From: Opitutales bacterium
Lineage (GTDB): Bacteria; Verrucomicrobiota; Verrucomicrobiia; Opitutales; Intestinicryptomonadaceae
Assembly (NCBI GenBank): GCA_015061945.1
Contig: SUVP01000001.1
Location: 124,001-188,000, forward strand
Direction of reading: 5' to 3'
DNA length: 64,000 nt
This document shows positions 45,651 through 55,372 of the stretch, one piece after another. Numbering within the stretch: the first letter of the stretch is position 1; every line of letters starts with the position of its first letter. A program made the translations under genes and the position numbers. The notes below the pieces were generated by a model. That model was not told where the DNA came from and did no database searches. It saw only the letters and a list, made by a program, of their open reading frames with translations.

Positions 45651-48041
45651 ATGAAAAGAACACTATTAAGTATCTTCGGATTTTCGATTGTATCGACAAT
45701 CCTCTGTGCATGTACAAAAGAAATTGAGATTGCGAAAGACTCGCAAGCATCGCTGAAAATCGCAATTCCCGACACCCCCACACATTGCGAAAAATACTCT
45801 GCCCAACTACTAAAAAAATATCTCGATAAAATAACAAACGCTAAATTTGAAATTTTGCCTGAATCAAAATTACCACAAAATTCAAAAGCAATATTTATTG
45901 GCGATACAAAAAAATCTCAAAATGCACTTGCAGATTTTAACCCAAAAACTGCACCGTTCGATGCAATTAGAATTAAATCTGACAAAGAAAATATTTACAT
46001 CAAAGGACACGCAAGACGTGGTACACTCTACGCTGTAAGCACATTTCTCGAAGATTGCACAGGCGTAAAAGCGTGGGCAGAAGACGACATCTACGTTCCA
46101 CAAAAAACTTCTCTTAAAATATCGCCAACAGATATTTCGTACGCACCACAACTGACATCTCGTAAAACAGATTACAGAGTCGGGACAAACTGCGAGTTGC
46201 GAGTTCTCCAATACTCAGGCTTCCCTATCCCAGCAGACCTCAAATTGCGAAAAGAAATTGGCGAAAGTTATGCGGTAGGCTACCACTCATTTTACAAAAT
46301 TTTACCACCTAAAAAATATTTCAAAGAACACCCTCAATGGTATTCTTTGATAAATGGGAAACGTACAGATAAAGACGCACAACTCTGTCTGACAAACGAA
46401 GAAATGACAAAAGAGTTCATAAAGATTGTGTGTGAAAAAATCAAAAAAGCCCCTCACGCACGCTTTGCACACATTTCACAAAATGATTGGAACGGAGTTT
46501 GCCAGTGTAAAAAATGTACAGATTTTGTAAATGCTCACGGTGGCGTACAATCGGCTGTATACCTTAATTTTGCGAATAAAATTGCCGAAGCTGTCGAAAA
46601 AATAAACAAAGATATTCGCATAGTAACTTTTGCATATACGTTCACTCGCAAAGCCCCAAAAAACATCAAACCTCGCCATAATGTTTGGATAGAACTCTGC
46701 TCTATCGAATGCGACTTTGCCCACGCATTAGAAACAGACAAAGATTACGGATTCACCCAAGACATTATTGACTGGGGAAAACTAACAAAAAACCTCGTAA
46801 TTTGGGATTATGTAACCAGCTTTAAAGATTACCAAATTCCATTCGCAAACATTCATAATCTCGACGACAACATAAAGTTTTTTGTAAAAAATGGAGCTAT
46901 CGGGATCTTCGAACAAGCCGACCAAAAGAATGTAACGGGCGAATTTGTACGACTTCGCAACTGGTATTTAAACAAGCTTATGTGGAATCCGTCTCTCGAC
47001 GGGGACAAGCTTATCGACGAATTTCTCGCTGGCTATTACTCTCCTGAAGTTGCCCCATTTTTGCGAACATACATAGATACAATCGAAAAACGCGTAAACA
47101 ATGTACAATTCTCGCTTAGTTGCTATTCAACAGATCCACTTAATTGGCTCGACGCAAAAACGTACGCAATACTTTCGGAATCTCTGCATAACGCCTTTCA
47201 ACTTGCCCAAAAGCTCGAGAAAGAAAATCCGCAAAAATACAAGAACTTGTCTCGAAAAATTTGGCGAGACAAACTTCCGCTCGACTACATCGCACTGACA
47301 AAATGGGTTCACTTGGTTGCACTCGCAAAAAAAGAAGGTGTAGAACTAAAGTACCCTCAAGACCTCGTTGCGCTCGCAAATGACATCGTAAAACGTTGGC
47401 AAGAATTTGGAACCGAAAAAATCAATCAACGTGAAACACGCGAAAACTTCTTAAAATTTGCTAATTCGTTTCCTGCTTTTGCAAAGCGTCAAATTGAATT
47501 CTTAAAAAATAATCCCGATTTCACTGAGTCTACAAACATCTCGGGATTTGATAAAAATCAAGCAGTAGAATTTCAGGAAGGAAGAATTGACCAATGCAAT
47601 AGTGCAAAGGCTGTCGCTACGCAACCAGTAAACTATTTTGCAGATAAAAATGCGTCAAACGGTTGGGCTATTTATCTCGACGAAAACTGCGAACGCCTCA
47701 GACGTTTTGAAATAAATTTGCACGACACTCTTGAAAAACTCGAATCTACGACATCCTCAAAAGGAAAACGTAAGTATGATATTTATGTAGATGTGAAAAC
47801 AAAATCACAAAAATCGACAAAAATTATAATGATGCTATTTAGAAAAGGAACGTGGAATATATATAATCAAGGCGAAGGTAAATATATTCCCGACGGCGAC
47901 AAGTATGTGCGTGTACATTGTGGCGAAATTGAGCTTAACCATTCTCGCAAAGATTCAACAAGCTTCCAACTTTGGATAAGACCACTATATACAAAATATT
48001 CCGACCTTCTTCTCGATAGAGTTGTGGTAGTCGCAAAATAA
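45651..48041 (+). CDS. DUF4838 lipoprotein, copy 3
   Basis: The third tandem paralogue has 796 residues, 5 bases after copy 2, with lipobox LCAC (Cys21). The motifs YHSFYKILPPKKYF, HISQNDWNGVCQCKKC and ELCSIECDFAHA are conserved. One marked difference from the others is in the strand around residue 130, where the RWW of copies 1 and 2 (GVRWWT) is replaced by GVKAWAED. A terminator follows. Confidence 0.8.
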   Translation: MKRTLLSIFGFSIVSTILCACTKEIEIAKDSQASLKIAIPDTPTHCEKYSAQLLKKYLDKITNAKFEILPESKLPQNSKAIFIGDTKKSQNALADFNPKTAPFDAIRIKSDKENIYIKGHARRGTLYAVSTFLEDCTGVKAWAEDDIYVPQKTSLKISPTDISYAPQLTSRKTDYRVGTNCELRVLQYSGFPIPADLKLRKEIGESYAVGYHSFYKILPPKKYFKEHPQWYSLINGKRTDKDAQLCLTNEEMTKEFIKIVCEKIKKAPHARFAHISQNDWNGVCQCKKCTDFVNAHGGVQSAVYLNFANKIAEAVEKINKDIRIVTFAYTFTRKAPKNIKPRHNVWIELCSIECDFAHALETDKDYGFTQDIIDWGKLTKNLVIWDYVTSFKDYQIPFANIHNLDDNIKFFVKNGAIGIFEQADQKNVTGEFVRLRNWYLNKLMWNPSLDGDKLIDEFLAGYYSPEVAPFLRTYIDTIEKRVNNVQFSLSCYSTDPLNWLDAKTYAILSESLHNAFQLAQKLEKENPQKYKNLSRKIWRDKLPLDYIALTKWVHLVALAKKEGVELKYPQDLVALANDIVKRWQEFGTEKINQRETRENFLKFANSFPAFAKRQIEFLKNNPDFTESTNISGFDKNQAVEFQEGRIDQCNSAKAVATQPVNYFADKNASNGWAIYLDENCERLRRFEINLHDTLEKLESTTSSKGKRKYDIYVDVKTKSQKSTKIIMMLFRKGTWNIYNQGEGKYIPDGDKYVRVHCGEIELNHSRKDSTSFQLWIRPLYTKYSDLLLDRVVVVAK

Positions 48042-48046
48042 CGATT

Positions 48047-48072
48047 AAGCCCCAGTACAATGGGGCTTTTTT
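48047..48072 (+). terminator. Terminator after the DUF4838 cluster
   Basis: An AAGCCCC/GGGGCTT stem is followed by T-rich sequence, just past the stop of copy 3. Confidence 0.88.
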
Positions 48073-48109
48073 GTTTGACGTTCCACGTCCACATTTTTAA
48101 ATTTTGCGT

Positions 48110-49534
48110 ATGTTAAAAGTAATAATATTCTTGCTTGTTTCTATCACCTTTTCTTTCGGGAAAGATGTCTACATTTCCTCCTCAACAGGCGACGACGCAA
48201 ACGACGGCTCTATAAACGCACCACTTAAAACAATCTCATCGGCACCAAAAAATAATGTAAATATTTTCCTTAAACGTGGAGATGTTTTTTTTGAGAAGTG
48301 TTGGAATTTCACAAACTGCAAGATTGATGCCTATGGCAAAGGCGATAAGCCAATGATTTGCGGTTTGAAAATTTTGAAAAATAAATCGGTGTGGATTCGC
48401 CAAGCAAACGATATATGGCGTATTGATTTAAAAAATAGAAAAGATTTTGAGGGCTTTGTATCAACAACAGATAAAGAAGATAATATCGGTGCAATCTACG
48501 ATATTACAAACGACAAAGTCTACGGGCATCTTGTGCATAGATACAGTGCAATAAACAACTATGGCGACTTTTGGGTGTCAGATAACATCAAAAGAAAAAA
48601 CGTACAAAGCAAGAAAGAAACATTCAAATATCTGTTCTTCCGTTCAAAAGAAAATCCAGCAAAGATGAATTCGCAATTCGGATTTTCGACGTACAATTGT
48701 GGTCTCAGAAATTTGAAAAACTGTACAGTAAAAAACATTGCGATAAAAGGTTTCGCCCTGCACGGAATAGCAAAAGCGTGGAATTGCAAATTCCAAAATA
48801 TAGATATAGATTTAATCGGCGGTGGCGTTCAGTTGAGTTATCCAAGTTGGGTGCGTTTAGGCAACGGAATCGAATTTTGGATTACCGAAAAAGACGCTTG
48901 CAATAATAACATTGTTGAGAATTGCAAAATATCTCGAACATACGATTGTGGCACAACTATTCAAGGTGTTTCAAACGGTGATCTTATCGCTAAAAACATT
49001 GTATTTAAAAACAATTATTTTTTCAAATGTCGCCAAGCATTTGAACACTTCCTTATATCCAAAACAAAAGAAAAAATCGGATATGAAAATTGCGAGTTTT
49101 CAAACAACAAATGTTTTGATATTGGCGATAACGAATTCTCTACACCAGAATGTCGCGACGCAAATTTGCTGTCGTACGAAACAAGAGCAATCAGCGGACT
49201 TTCTATAAAAAACAACATCTTTTGGGGAGGTAATTATTATAGCAAACAACAACACCCTGCGACTCTCGAAAACAACACTGTTTATATTTTCAAAGGACAA
49301 TATTTGATAAACAATCGTTATAATCCGAGCGAAACAATTTGGGCAGACTCAGAACAAGACATCGAAAAGATGAAGGAACAATACGGAAATAAATCGGATA
49401 AAATCATAATCGTAAGCCCGTCTGATATCCATATGCGTGAGAAAATTCTAAGAGAAAGTTTTGCCGAACAAAAATCTGAAATACAAAAGAAATCACCAGT
49501 AAAATATCGACGAGATTTCTTTTTCAGAAAGTAA
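48110..49534 (+). CDS. Secreted right-handed beta-helix protein
   Basis: The 474 residues have a Sec signal ending SFG. The N-terminus DVYISSSTGDDANDGS, then PLKTISSA, is typical of secreted parallel beta-helix proteins. The rungs between about 190 and 370 (KNCTVKNIAIKGF, NNIVENCKISRTYD) resemble pectate-lyase-like helices. No acidic catalytic cluster was found, so lyase activity cannot be claimed. The ATG used follows a TTG that would only add two residues. It sits 68 bases after the DUF4838 cluster, beyond a terminator, and reads the same way. Confidence 0.75.
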   Translation: MLKVIIFLLVSITFSFGKDVYISSSTGDDANDGSINAPLKTISSAPKNNVNIFLKRGDVFFEKCWNFTNCKIDAYGKGDKPMICGLKILKNKSVWIRQANDIWRIDLKNRKDFEGFVSTTDKEDNIGAIYDITNDKVYGHLVHRYSAINNYGDFWVSDNIKRKNVQSKKETFKYLFFRSKENPAKMNSQFGFSTYNCGLRNLKNCTVKNIAIKGFALHGIAKAWNCKFQNIDIDLIGGGVQLSYPSWVRLGNGIEFWITEKDACNNNIVENCKISRTYDCGTTIQGVSNGDLIAKNIVFKNNYFFKCRQAFEHFLISKTKEKIGYENCEFSNNKCFDIGDNEFSTPECRDANLLSYETRAISGLSIKNNIFWGGNYYSKQQHPATLENNTVYIFKGQYLINNRYNPSETIWADSEQDIEKMKEQYGNKSDKIIIVSPSDIHMREKILRESFAEQKSEIQKKSPVKYRRDFFFRK

Positions 49535-49620
49535 AATCAACCTCAAAAAACGTTTAAAATACTTGACGAAAACAAGCACTGATTTAGTCTCTTAAAAATA
49601 ACCTAACATCGAAAAAACGT

Positions 49621-50997
49621 ATGCAACCAATAAAAGAATTTGAAAAAATCGTCGGAGCAGGAAATGTATTTTCGTCGCTCGCCGACAGACAAACCTACGC
49701 TTACGACTCGGCAGTTCTCGAATCTGTTACACCTGCACTCGTCGTCCGCCCGACAAACACAGAACAACTCGGTGCGATAATCGCCTTGTGCTACAAGCTC
49801 GGAATGCCGATGACTGTTCGTGGTTCAGGCACAAACCTCTCCGGTGGCACTGTACCCGATTCGCCCGACTCTGTCGTTATCTTAACACAAGGCTTGAACA
49901 GAATTTTAGAAATTAACTCGTCAGACCTTTATGCAGTTGTTGAACCTGGGGTGATAACAGCAAAGTTCGCATCGGCAGTTGCTGAAAAAAATCTCTTTTA
50001 CCCGCCCGACCCTGGCTCACAAGCTGTGTCAACAATCGGCGGAAACATCGCTGAAAATGCTGGCGGTTTGCGTGGCTTGAAATATGGCGTTACAAAAGAT
50101 TACGTTATGGGACTTGAGTTTTACGACCACACTGGCTCGCTCGTAAAGTCGGGTTCGCGTACGGTAAAGTGCGTTACAGGCTATAATCTTGGTGGGCTTA
50201 TGGTCGCATCTGAAGGCACGCTCGGTATTATCAGCAAAGCAATTCTTAAACTTATTCCACCGCCGAAAGCATCAAAGGCGATGATGGCAGTTTTCAAAGA
50301 TGTGCAAAATGCAGCAGACGCTGTCGCCGATATTATCGCTGCACACATCTTGCCTTGTACGCTCGAATTTATGGATAACGTCACAATCAATATGGTTGAA
50401 GATGACGTAAAAATCGGACTCCCACGTGATGCACAAGCAATTTTGCTTATCGAAGTTGATGGTCACCCTGCACAAGTTGCAGACGATGCAATCACTGTCG
50501 AAGCACAGTTGAAGAAAAATAATGCGACTGAAATTGTGGTCGCACGAGACGCTGAAGAAAAGAATAAGATTTGGGAAGCACGCCGTAAGGCATTGCCTGC
50601 ATTGGCTCGCCGACGCCCAACAATCGTGCTTGAAGACGCAACAGTACCACGCTCGAAAATCCCAGCGATGATTCAAACCGTAAATGAAATTGCAAAAAAA
50701 TACGATTTGCTCGTCGGAACTTTCGGACACGCTGGCGACGGCAACTTGCATCCATCAATCCTTTGCGACAGACGCAACAAAGAAGAATTTGCAAGAGTCG
50801 AACAAGCAATCGACGAACTTTTCAATCGCACAATTGAAATGGGTGGAACGCTCTCGGGCGAGCACGGAATCGGCACTGCAAAAGCAAAATGGCTCGAAAA
50901 GGAAACTACAAAAGCAACTATTGAGTACTCACGCAGAATGAGATTGGCAATAGACCCAAAACGCCTTTTCAATCCGTCAAAAATGACATCGATTTAA
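49621..50997 (+). CDS. glcD: FAD-linked 2-hydroxyacid oxidase subunit (GlcD type)
   Basis: The 458 residues match FAD-binding type-4 oxidoreductases. The FAD motifs are MTVRGSGTNLSGGTVPDSPD and NIAENAGGLRGLKYGVTKDYV, and the C-terminal GTFGHAGDGNLHPSIL and GGTLSGEHGIGTAK fit glycolate or D-lactate oxidation. It is followed after 3 bases by a GlcF-like iron-sulfur gene. GlcE, present in the three-subunit E. coli enzyme, is absent, so this may be a two-component D-lactate or glycolate oxidoreductase. Confidence 0.9.
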   Translation: MQPIKEFEKIVGAGNVFSSLADRQTYAYDSAVLESVTPALVVRPTNTEQLGAIIALCYKLGMPMTVRGSGTNLSGGTVPDSPDSVVILTQGLNRILEINSSDLYAVVEPGVITAKFASAVAEKNLFYPPDPGSQAVSTIGGNIAENAGGLRGLKYGVTKDYVMGLEFYDHTGSLVKSGSRTVKCVTGYNLGGLMVASEGTLGIISKAILKLIPPPKASKAMMAVFKDVQNAADAVADIIAAHILPCTLEFMDNVTINMVEDDVKIGLPRDAQAILLIEVDGHPAQVADDAITVEAQLKKNNATEIVVARDAEEKNKIWEARRKALPALARRRPTIVLEDATVPRSKIPAMIQTVNEIAKKYDLLVGTFGHAGDGNLHPSILCDRRNKEEFARVEQAIDELFNRTIEMGGTLSGEHGIGTAKAKWLEKETTKATIEYSRRMRLAIDPKRLFNPSKMTSI

Positions 50998-51000
50998 CCT

Positions 51001-52296
51001 ATGGCAAACTTGCAAAATTTAGTGGCTGAATTAAAAGGCCTCGACGATAAACTCGCAAAATGTATGCGTTGCGGAACATGCCAATCGGTATGTCCAGTAT
51101 TCGCTGAAACGCTGAAAGAATCGGACGTTACACGAGGAAAACTCGCACTGCTCTCAAACTTGGCAAATCAACTTATTGACGACCCTAAAGCAGTTCGCGA
51201 AAAGCTCGATAGATGCTTGTTGTGTGGCTCGTGCCAATCGGCGTGTCCGTCGGGAGTATCAATCCTCGACATCTTTATGCGTGCAAGAGAAATTGCTGGA
51301 ACATACATGGGGCTATCGCCAATCAAAAAAGCGATATTCCGCATAATGCTCTGCAACCCAAAATTGTTCAGCTTTTTGATGATTGTCGGCAGACCATTTA
51401 TGCCGATTTTTATGCGAGACCAAAAGAACGCTCCGCATACTGCATGTGCTCCACTGATGAAGCCAATTATGGGCGATAGATGCGTGCCAGTTATGCCAAA
51501 GAAAACTATCCGTGAACTTTATGGCGACCTCGATATTCCAACAGGCAAAAGTGGAATCAAGGTGGTTTTCTTCCCAGGTTGTATGGGCGATAAAGTCTAT
51601 ACAAATGTTACCGAAGCTTGTTTAAAAATCTTCAAACATTTTGGAGTCGGAGTGCGTATTCCAAATAATCTTGCGTGTTGCGGAATACCTGCACTTGCGT
51701 CGGGCGACGTAAAAAGTTTCCGCACAATGATGGCACACGATGTAGAAATTCTAAAGGATATAGAGTTTGATTATATCGTTACTGCGTGTTCGTCGTGCAC
51801 AGAAACAATCGGAGAATTTTGGAAGAAATATGCGGTCGATACAAAGTACGAAGCCGATGCAAAGAAAATCGGTGCGAAAGCAATCGACATCAACAAATTC
51901 CTCGTCGAAGTCCTGAAGGTTGATCTCACACCAAGCCAAACTTCTGAAGCAAAGACAAAAATTACATATCACGATTCTTGCCACTTGTTGAAGTCGCTCG
52001 GTATTGCAAAACAACCACGCGATTTAATTAAAGCAAACGGCAAAATGGAATTTGTAGAAATGAAAGAAGCCGACCGCTGTTGCGGTTGTGGCGGAAGTTT
52101 CACGCTCACACATTACGATCTTTCAAGAAAAATTGGACAACGCAAACGCAATAATATTGCCGATAGTAAGGCTGATATTGTCGCATGCGGATGCCCTGCG
52201 TGTATGATGCAAATTTCAAATATGTTGGCGTTGAACAAAGATGATGTAAAAGTAAAACACGTCGTCGAAATCTTCGCCGACACGCTCGGAGAATAA
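51001..52296 (+). CDS. glcF: Iron-sulfur subunit of glycolate/lactate oxidoreductase (GlcF type)
   Basis: The 431 residues begin with two [4Fe-4S] binding sites (CMRCGTCQSVCP and CLLCGSCQSACP). Two CCG domains follow (CCGIPALASGD and DRCCGCGGSFT, with YHDSCHLLKSLG). These carry electrons from the flavin subunit to the quinone pool. It is encoded 3 bases after glcD, so the two proteins are made together. A terminator shared with a small minus-strand gene follows. Confidence 0.9.
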   Translation: MANLQNLVAELKGLDDKLAKCMRCGTCQSVCPVFAETLKESDVTRGKLALLSNLANQLIDDPKAVREKLDRCLLCGSCQSACPSGVSILDIFMRAREIAGTYMGLSPIKKAIFRIMLCNPKLFSFLMIVGRPFMPIFMRDQKNAPHTACAPLMKPIMGDRCVPVMPKKTIRELYGDLDIPTGKSGIKVVFFPGCMGDKVYTNVTEACLKIFKHFGVGVRIPNNLACCGIPALASGDVKSFRTMMAHDVEILKDIEFDYIVTACSSCTETIGEFWKKYAVDTKYEADAKKIGAKAIDINKFLVEVLKVDLTPSQTSEAKTKITYHDSCHLLKSLGIAKQPRDLIKANGKMEFVEMKEADRCCGCGGSFTLTHYDLSRKIGQRKRNNIADSKADIVACGCPACMMQISNMLALNKDDVKVKHVVEIFADTLGE

Positions 52297-52308
52297 AAAA
52301 TCTCGAAC

Positions 52309-52343
52309 AAAAAACGCATCGATTTTTTTTCGATGCGTTTTTT
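52309..52343. terminator. Terminator after glcF, shared with a micro-ORF
   Basis: An AAAACGCATCG/CGATGCGTTTT hairpin has T-runs on both sides. The micro-ORF on the other strand ends inside its T-run. Confidence 0.88.
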
Positions 52344-52485
52344 ATTTCTTGCGATTTGTCATCTCTCTTTTTTTGCGATAAAAAATTTGTGCGAGCTTTG
52401 CAACAAGCAATGCAAGCACTGCAAATATCGAGTAAATCAGCGTGCTAAAAGTGCAAAATACACAGTTGAAAAATATCGCAAACAT
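52342..52485 (-). CDS. Membrane micro-protein, 47 residues
   Basis: A complete 47-codon frame runs from ATG to TAA. It predicts one hydrophobic helix (about residues 14-36; TLIYSIFAVLALLVAKL) and a strongly basic C-terminus (RKKREMTNRKK), as in many real small membrane proteins. It reads opposite to glcF and divergently from the next gene, and stops inside the terminator hairpin. No clear Shine-Dalgarno is present, so expression is unproven. Confidence 0.45.
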   Translation of the reverse strand: MFAIFFNCVFCTFSTLIYSIFAVLALLVAKLAQIFYRKKREMTNRKK

Positions 52486-52538
52486 ATCTTATAATAAACT
52501 TATCAATTAAATTATTCGGATTTTTCTTGCTCACATTT

Positions 52539-53078
52539 ATGAAAAAATTTTTCGCAATTTTGCTAATCACGTTGACGGCTATCACAAATTGTGTCGCAGG
52601 TGGGTACGACTTCACTGCTCTGCTCAATCCCGCAAATTACAAGAATGTAGACACTATTTATCGCAACACAAAAGGTAGACAAGTTTTCGGAATCGCATTT
52701 GAATCTATGTCTATTGCAATGGGTAAGACTGCTTTCAATATTAAGATTCCACAAAAAGTAATTATCAACAATCTCTCTCTTACCGTTCACGCCCAAAACT
52801 TAACGCAAGATGAACTCGAAAAACTCGACTTTCCTCGTCCGTTGGATTTTGAAATAAACAATTTGACTTTGACCATATACGGAAAGAAAAGCGTGATGAC
52901 AATTAAAGCGTCGCAAGCACGAGTCTTCCGTGAAAACACGTTATACTTATCTGCCGATAACGAGCTTACAATCGCTGGAAAATCGGCAAAGCTCGGCAAG
53001 GGTGCAACAATTTCAATCAAGGATAGAATCCTCACTATAAAAAGTCAGACGCTTGGCGAACTCGCTGTAAAAATCTAA
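52539..53078 (+). CDS. Hypothetical exported protein, 179 residues
   Basis: The product is not recognised. A Sec signal (MKKFFAILLITLTAITNCVA) precedes a beta-rich mature part. An ATG was used in preference to a TTG 12 bases upstream because it gives a normal signal peptide. Short repeats of a similar beta strand (NNLSLTVHAQNLTQ, NNLTLTIYGKKSVMT) suggest a small beta-barrel or sandwich. It lies between glcF and a convergent Gfo/Idh/MocA gene. Confidence 0.65.
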   Translation: MKKFFAILLITLTAITNCVAGGYDFTALLNPANYKNVDTIYRNTKGRQVFGIAFESMSIAMGKTAFNIKIPQKVIINNLSLTVHAQNLTQDELEKLDFPRPLDFEINNLTLTIYGKKSVMTIKASQARVFRENTLYLSADNELTIAGKSAKLGKGATISIKDRILTIKSQTLGELAVKI

Positions 53079-53098
53079 TTTTTCAACTTATAAAAAAA

Positions 53099-53132
53099 CA
53101 AAAAACCGACAACTACGATGCTGTCGGTTTTT
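53099..53132. terminator. Terminator between the exported hypothetical and the MocA gene
   Basis: An AAAAACCGACA/TGTCGGTTTTT hairpin, usable from both sides. Confidence 0.85.
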
Positions 53133-53187
53133 GTTTAGTTTGACGATTTCACTTTTGATAAAATCGCCGATGTTTTCCGATTTTCGA

Positions 53188-54588
53188 TTAACCGAAGATT
53201 CCACCAAATGACTTCGATTCCCAGCCCTTGCGTTCTGGTTCTTTGATGAGGCAATCGAGTTCTGGACGATTCTTTGCACGCATATTCTTTGCGTCCCATT
53301 CGATTTTTCCGCCAACACGTTGTACGAGAGCACCCAAGAGTGCAACTTCTGTAAGTTGTGTTGCGTATTTGAAGTTTGAACCACATTCATCGATATCGCC
53401 ACGGATAGCGTCTGCCCATTCGCAATAGAGACTTCCCTTGCGAACACGTGGAATTGATTGCTTTGGACGATTCTTTCTGAATTCATCAAAGAATGCTTTG
53501 TTAGATACACGTGGATCAAAGTTTGGACGCGAACCTGTGTGGATTGTGCGTTTATCGCCAATCATATACATACCCGATGTTGAGAGCTTTGTATCTTTAT
53601 CAAAGTCGTGTGGGCGTGTGATTGGTTCTCTGTTGCCGTCGTACCAGTACATAACGAGTTCTGGGTGTTTGTCTGTTGCAGCAAATGTCCACTTTACAGT
53701 CGAGCCGTCAGGGATGAATGTAAATTGGTCGTGTGTGCATTGAACATCGACAAGTTCGACAGAAACTGGGTCTTTCAAATCGAGAATCCAAACTGGAGCG
53801 TCAGCTGTATGGCAGAACCAGTCGCCGAGCATACCAGTACCGAAGTCCCAGAATCCACGCCAGCTCAATGGAGCATAGATTTTATTATAATCTGTATATT
53901 TTGCTTGGTTAAGCCACAAGTCCCAATTGAGAGTTGAAGGGATTGGTTGTTTTACCATTGGCAATGACTTTGGACGTACGAAGTATGGTGTACGCTTTGG
54001 GTTGCCGTCCCACCACTTTGGACCACTGCACATAACGTGAACTTCACGGACATCGCCAGTTACGCCACTATCGTACCATTCTTTGAGAAGACGGATATGT
54101 GGTGTTGCGTGCCCTTGGTTCATCATCTGAGTTTTTACGCCATAGTACTGACGTGCACGTTCAAGCTCGCGACATTGCCAGATATTGTGAGTCAATGGCT
54201 TTTGTACGCAAACGTGCTTACCACATTGCATTGCATCGAGAGTAATTTTGAAGTGAGAGTGGTCAGGAGTTGATACGCAAACAGCGTCAATATCCTTACC
54301 CATTTTGTCGAGCATTTCACGATAGTCTTGGAAAACGCGAGCTTTTGGATACATCTTTACGCCTCTGCCGACCATAGATGTGTCGACATCACAAAGTGCT
54401 ACACCGTTTTCTTCACGCATACCATTGAGTGCCATCGAACCGATATTGCCGACGCCAACAAAAGCTACGTTGATTTTATCGTTTGCACTAATTCTTCTTG
54501 GCTTTTTTGCCGAAGCACAGCCTGGGAAGAACATTGATGCAGTAGCAGCTGTTACTGCCGATTTAATGAACTTTCTTCTTTTAATCAT
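53188..54588 (-). CDS. Gfo/Idh/MocA oxidoreductase, Tat-exported
   Basis: A 466-residue NAD(P)-dependent sugar or cyclitol oxidoreductase of the Gfo/Idh/MocA family. It has a twin-arginine signal (RRKFIKS) and a lipobox (PGC, Cys24), so the cofactor-bound enzyme is probably moved to the periplasm by Tat. The Rossmann glycine motif VAFVGVGNIGSMAL and the substrate region VCVSTPDHSHFKI, then EKPL-like QKPLTHN, are present. This exported subgroup is common in Planctomycetes and Verrucomicrobiota with carbohydrate loci. The Shine-Dalgarno AAGGG lies before its ATG. A fabG-like gene lies upstream on the same strand. Confidence 0.88.
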   Translation of the reverse strand: MIKRRKFIKSAVTAATASMFFPGCASAKKPRRISANDKINVAFVGVGNIGSMALNGMREENGVALCDVDTSMVGRGVKMYPKARVFQDYREMLDKMGKDIDAVCVSTPDHSHFKITLDAMQCGKHVCVQKPLTHNIWQCRELERARQYYGVKTQMMNQGHATPHIRLLKEWYDSGVTGDVREVHVMCSGPKWWDGNPKRTPYFVRPKSLPMVKQPIPSTLNWDLWLNQAKYTDYNKIYAPLSWRGFWDFGTGMLGDWFCHTADAPVWILDLKDPVSVELVDVQCTHDQFTFIPDGSTVKWTFAATDKHPELVMYWYDGNREPITRPHDFDKDTKLSTSGMYMIGDKRTIHTGSRPNFDPRVSNKAFFDEFRKNRPKQSIPRVRKGSLYCEWADAIRGDIDECGSNFKYATQLTEVALLGALVQRVGGKIEWDAKNMRAKNRPELDCLIKEPERKGWESKSFGGIFG

Positions 54589-54625
54589 ATTAGATACCCT
54601 TGTTATTTGTGTTAATTAAAAAAGA

Positions 54626-55372
54626 TTACATATAAAGACCACCATTTACAGCGATTGTTTGCCCTGTAATATAATTAGCTTCGTCTGACGCAAGGAATGC
54701 ACAAACTTTTGCGATATCAGAAACGCAACCAGTACGCTTAAGTGGAATATTATTTTTTGCAGCCTCAACAATAGCGGGAGGAAGAACTGCTGTCATATCT
54801 GTTTCGATAAATCCGGGAGCGACAACATTTGCGGTGATATTTCTTGGTGCAAGCTCACGAGCAAGCGACTTTGTAAAGCCGATAATACCAGCCTTTGCCG
54901 CAGCATAGTTTGTTTGCCCAGCATTGCCAGCTTGTCCTGACACAGATGCAATATTGATAATACGTCCACGACGATTACCCATCATCGCACGAACTAAATT
55001 GCGTACGACATAAAAGCACGACGACAAATTAGTAGAAATAACGTCTTCCCATTCTTCATCTGTCATTCTCATCAAGAGATTATCACGAGTAATACCAGCG
55101 TTGTTTACGATAATATCAACTGCTTCGTACTTCTTGATAATTTGTGTACACATTTCTTTTACTTCAGCCGATTTTGAAACATCAACTGCGAAAGCTTCAG
55201 CCTTGCCACCGTTTGCGTTGATTTCGTCGGCGACTGCACCGCACGAAGACAAATTCTTACTAACGCACAAGACAGTAAGCCCTGCCTTTGCGAATTCCAA
55301 GGCGATTTCACGCCCGATGCCACGCCCAGCCCCACTGACCAGCACGACTTTTCCTGTATAATTAAGTTCCAT
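54626..55372 (-). CDS. fabG: 3-oxoacyl-ACP reductase
   Basis: This short-chain dehydrogenase has 248 residues and reduces 3-oxoacyl-ACP in fatty acid synthesis. The cofactor motif GAGRGIGREIA, the family NNAG and the catalytic Ser-Tyr-Lys in SVSGQAGNAGQTNYAAAKAG are present, and the C-terminus matches FabG (NYITGQTIAVNGGLYM). The ATG was preferred to a TTG 6 bases upstream. No other fab genes are in the window. It reads toward the MocA gene, 37 bases away. Confidence 0.92.
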   Translation of the reverse strand: MELNYTGKVVLVSGAGRGIGREIALEFAKAGLTVLCVSKNLSSCGAVADEINANGGKAEAFAVDVSKSAEVKEMCTQIIKKYEAVDIIVNNAGITRDNLLMRMTDEEWEDVISTNLSSCFYVVRNLVRAMMGNRRGRIINIASVSGQAGNAGQTNYAAAKAGIIGFTKSLARELAPRNITANVVAPGFIETDMTAVLPPAIVEAAKNNIPLKRTGCVSDIAKVCAFLASDEANYITGQTIAVNGGLYM

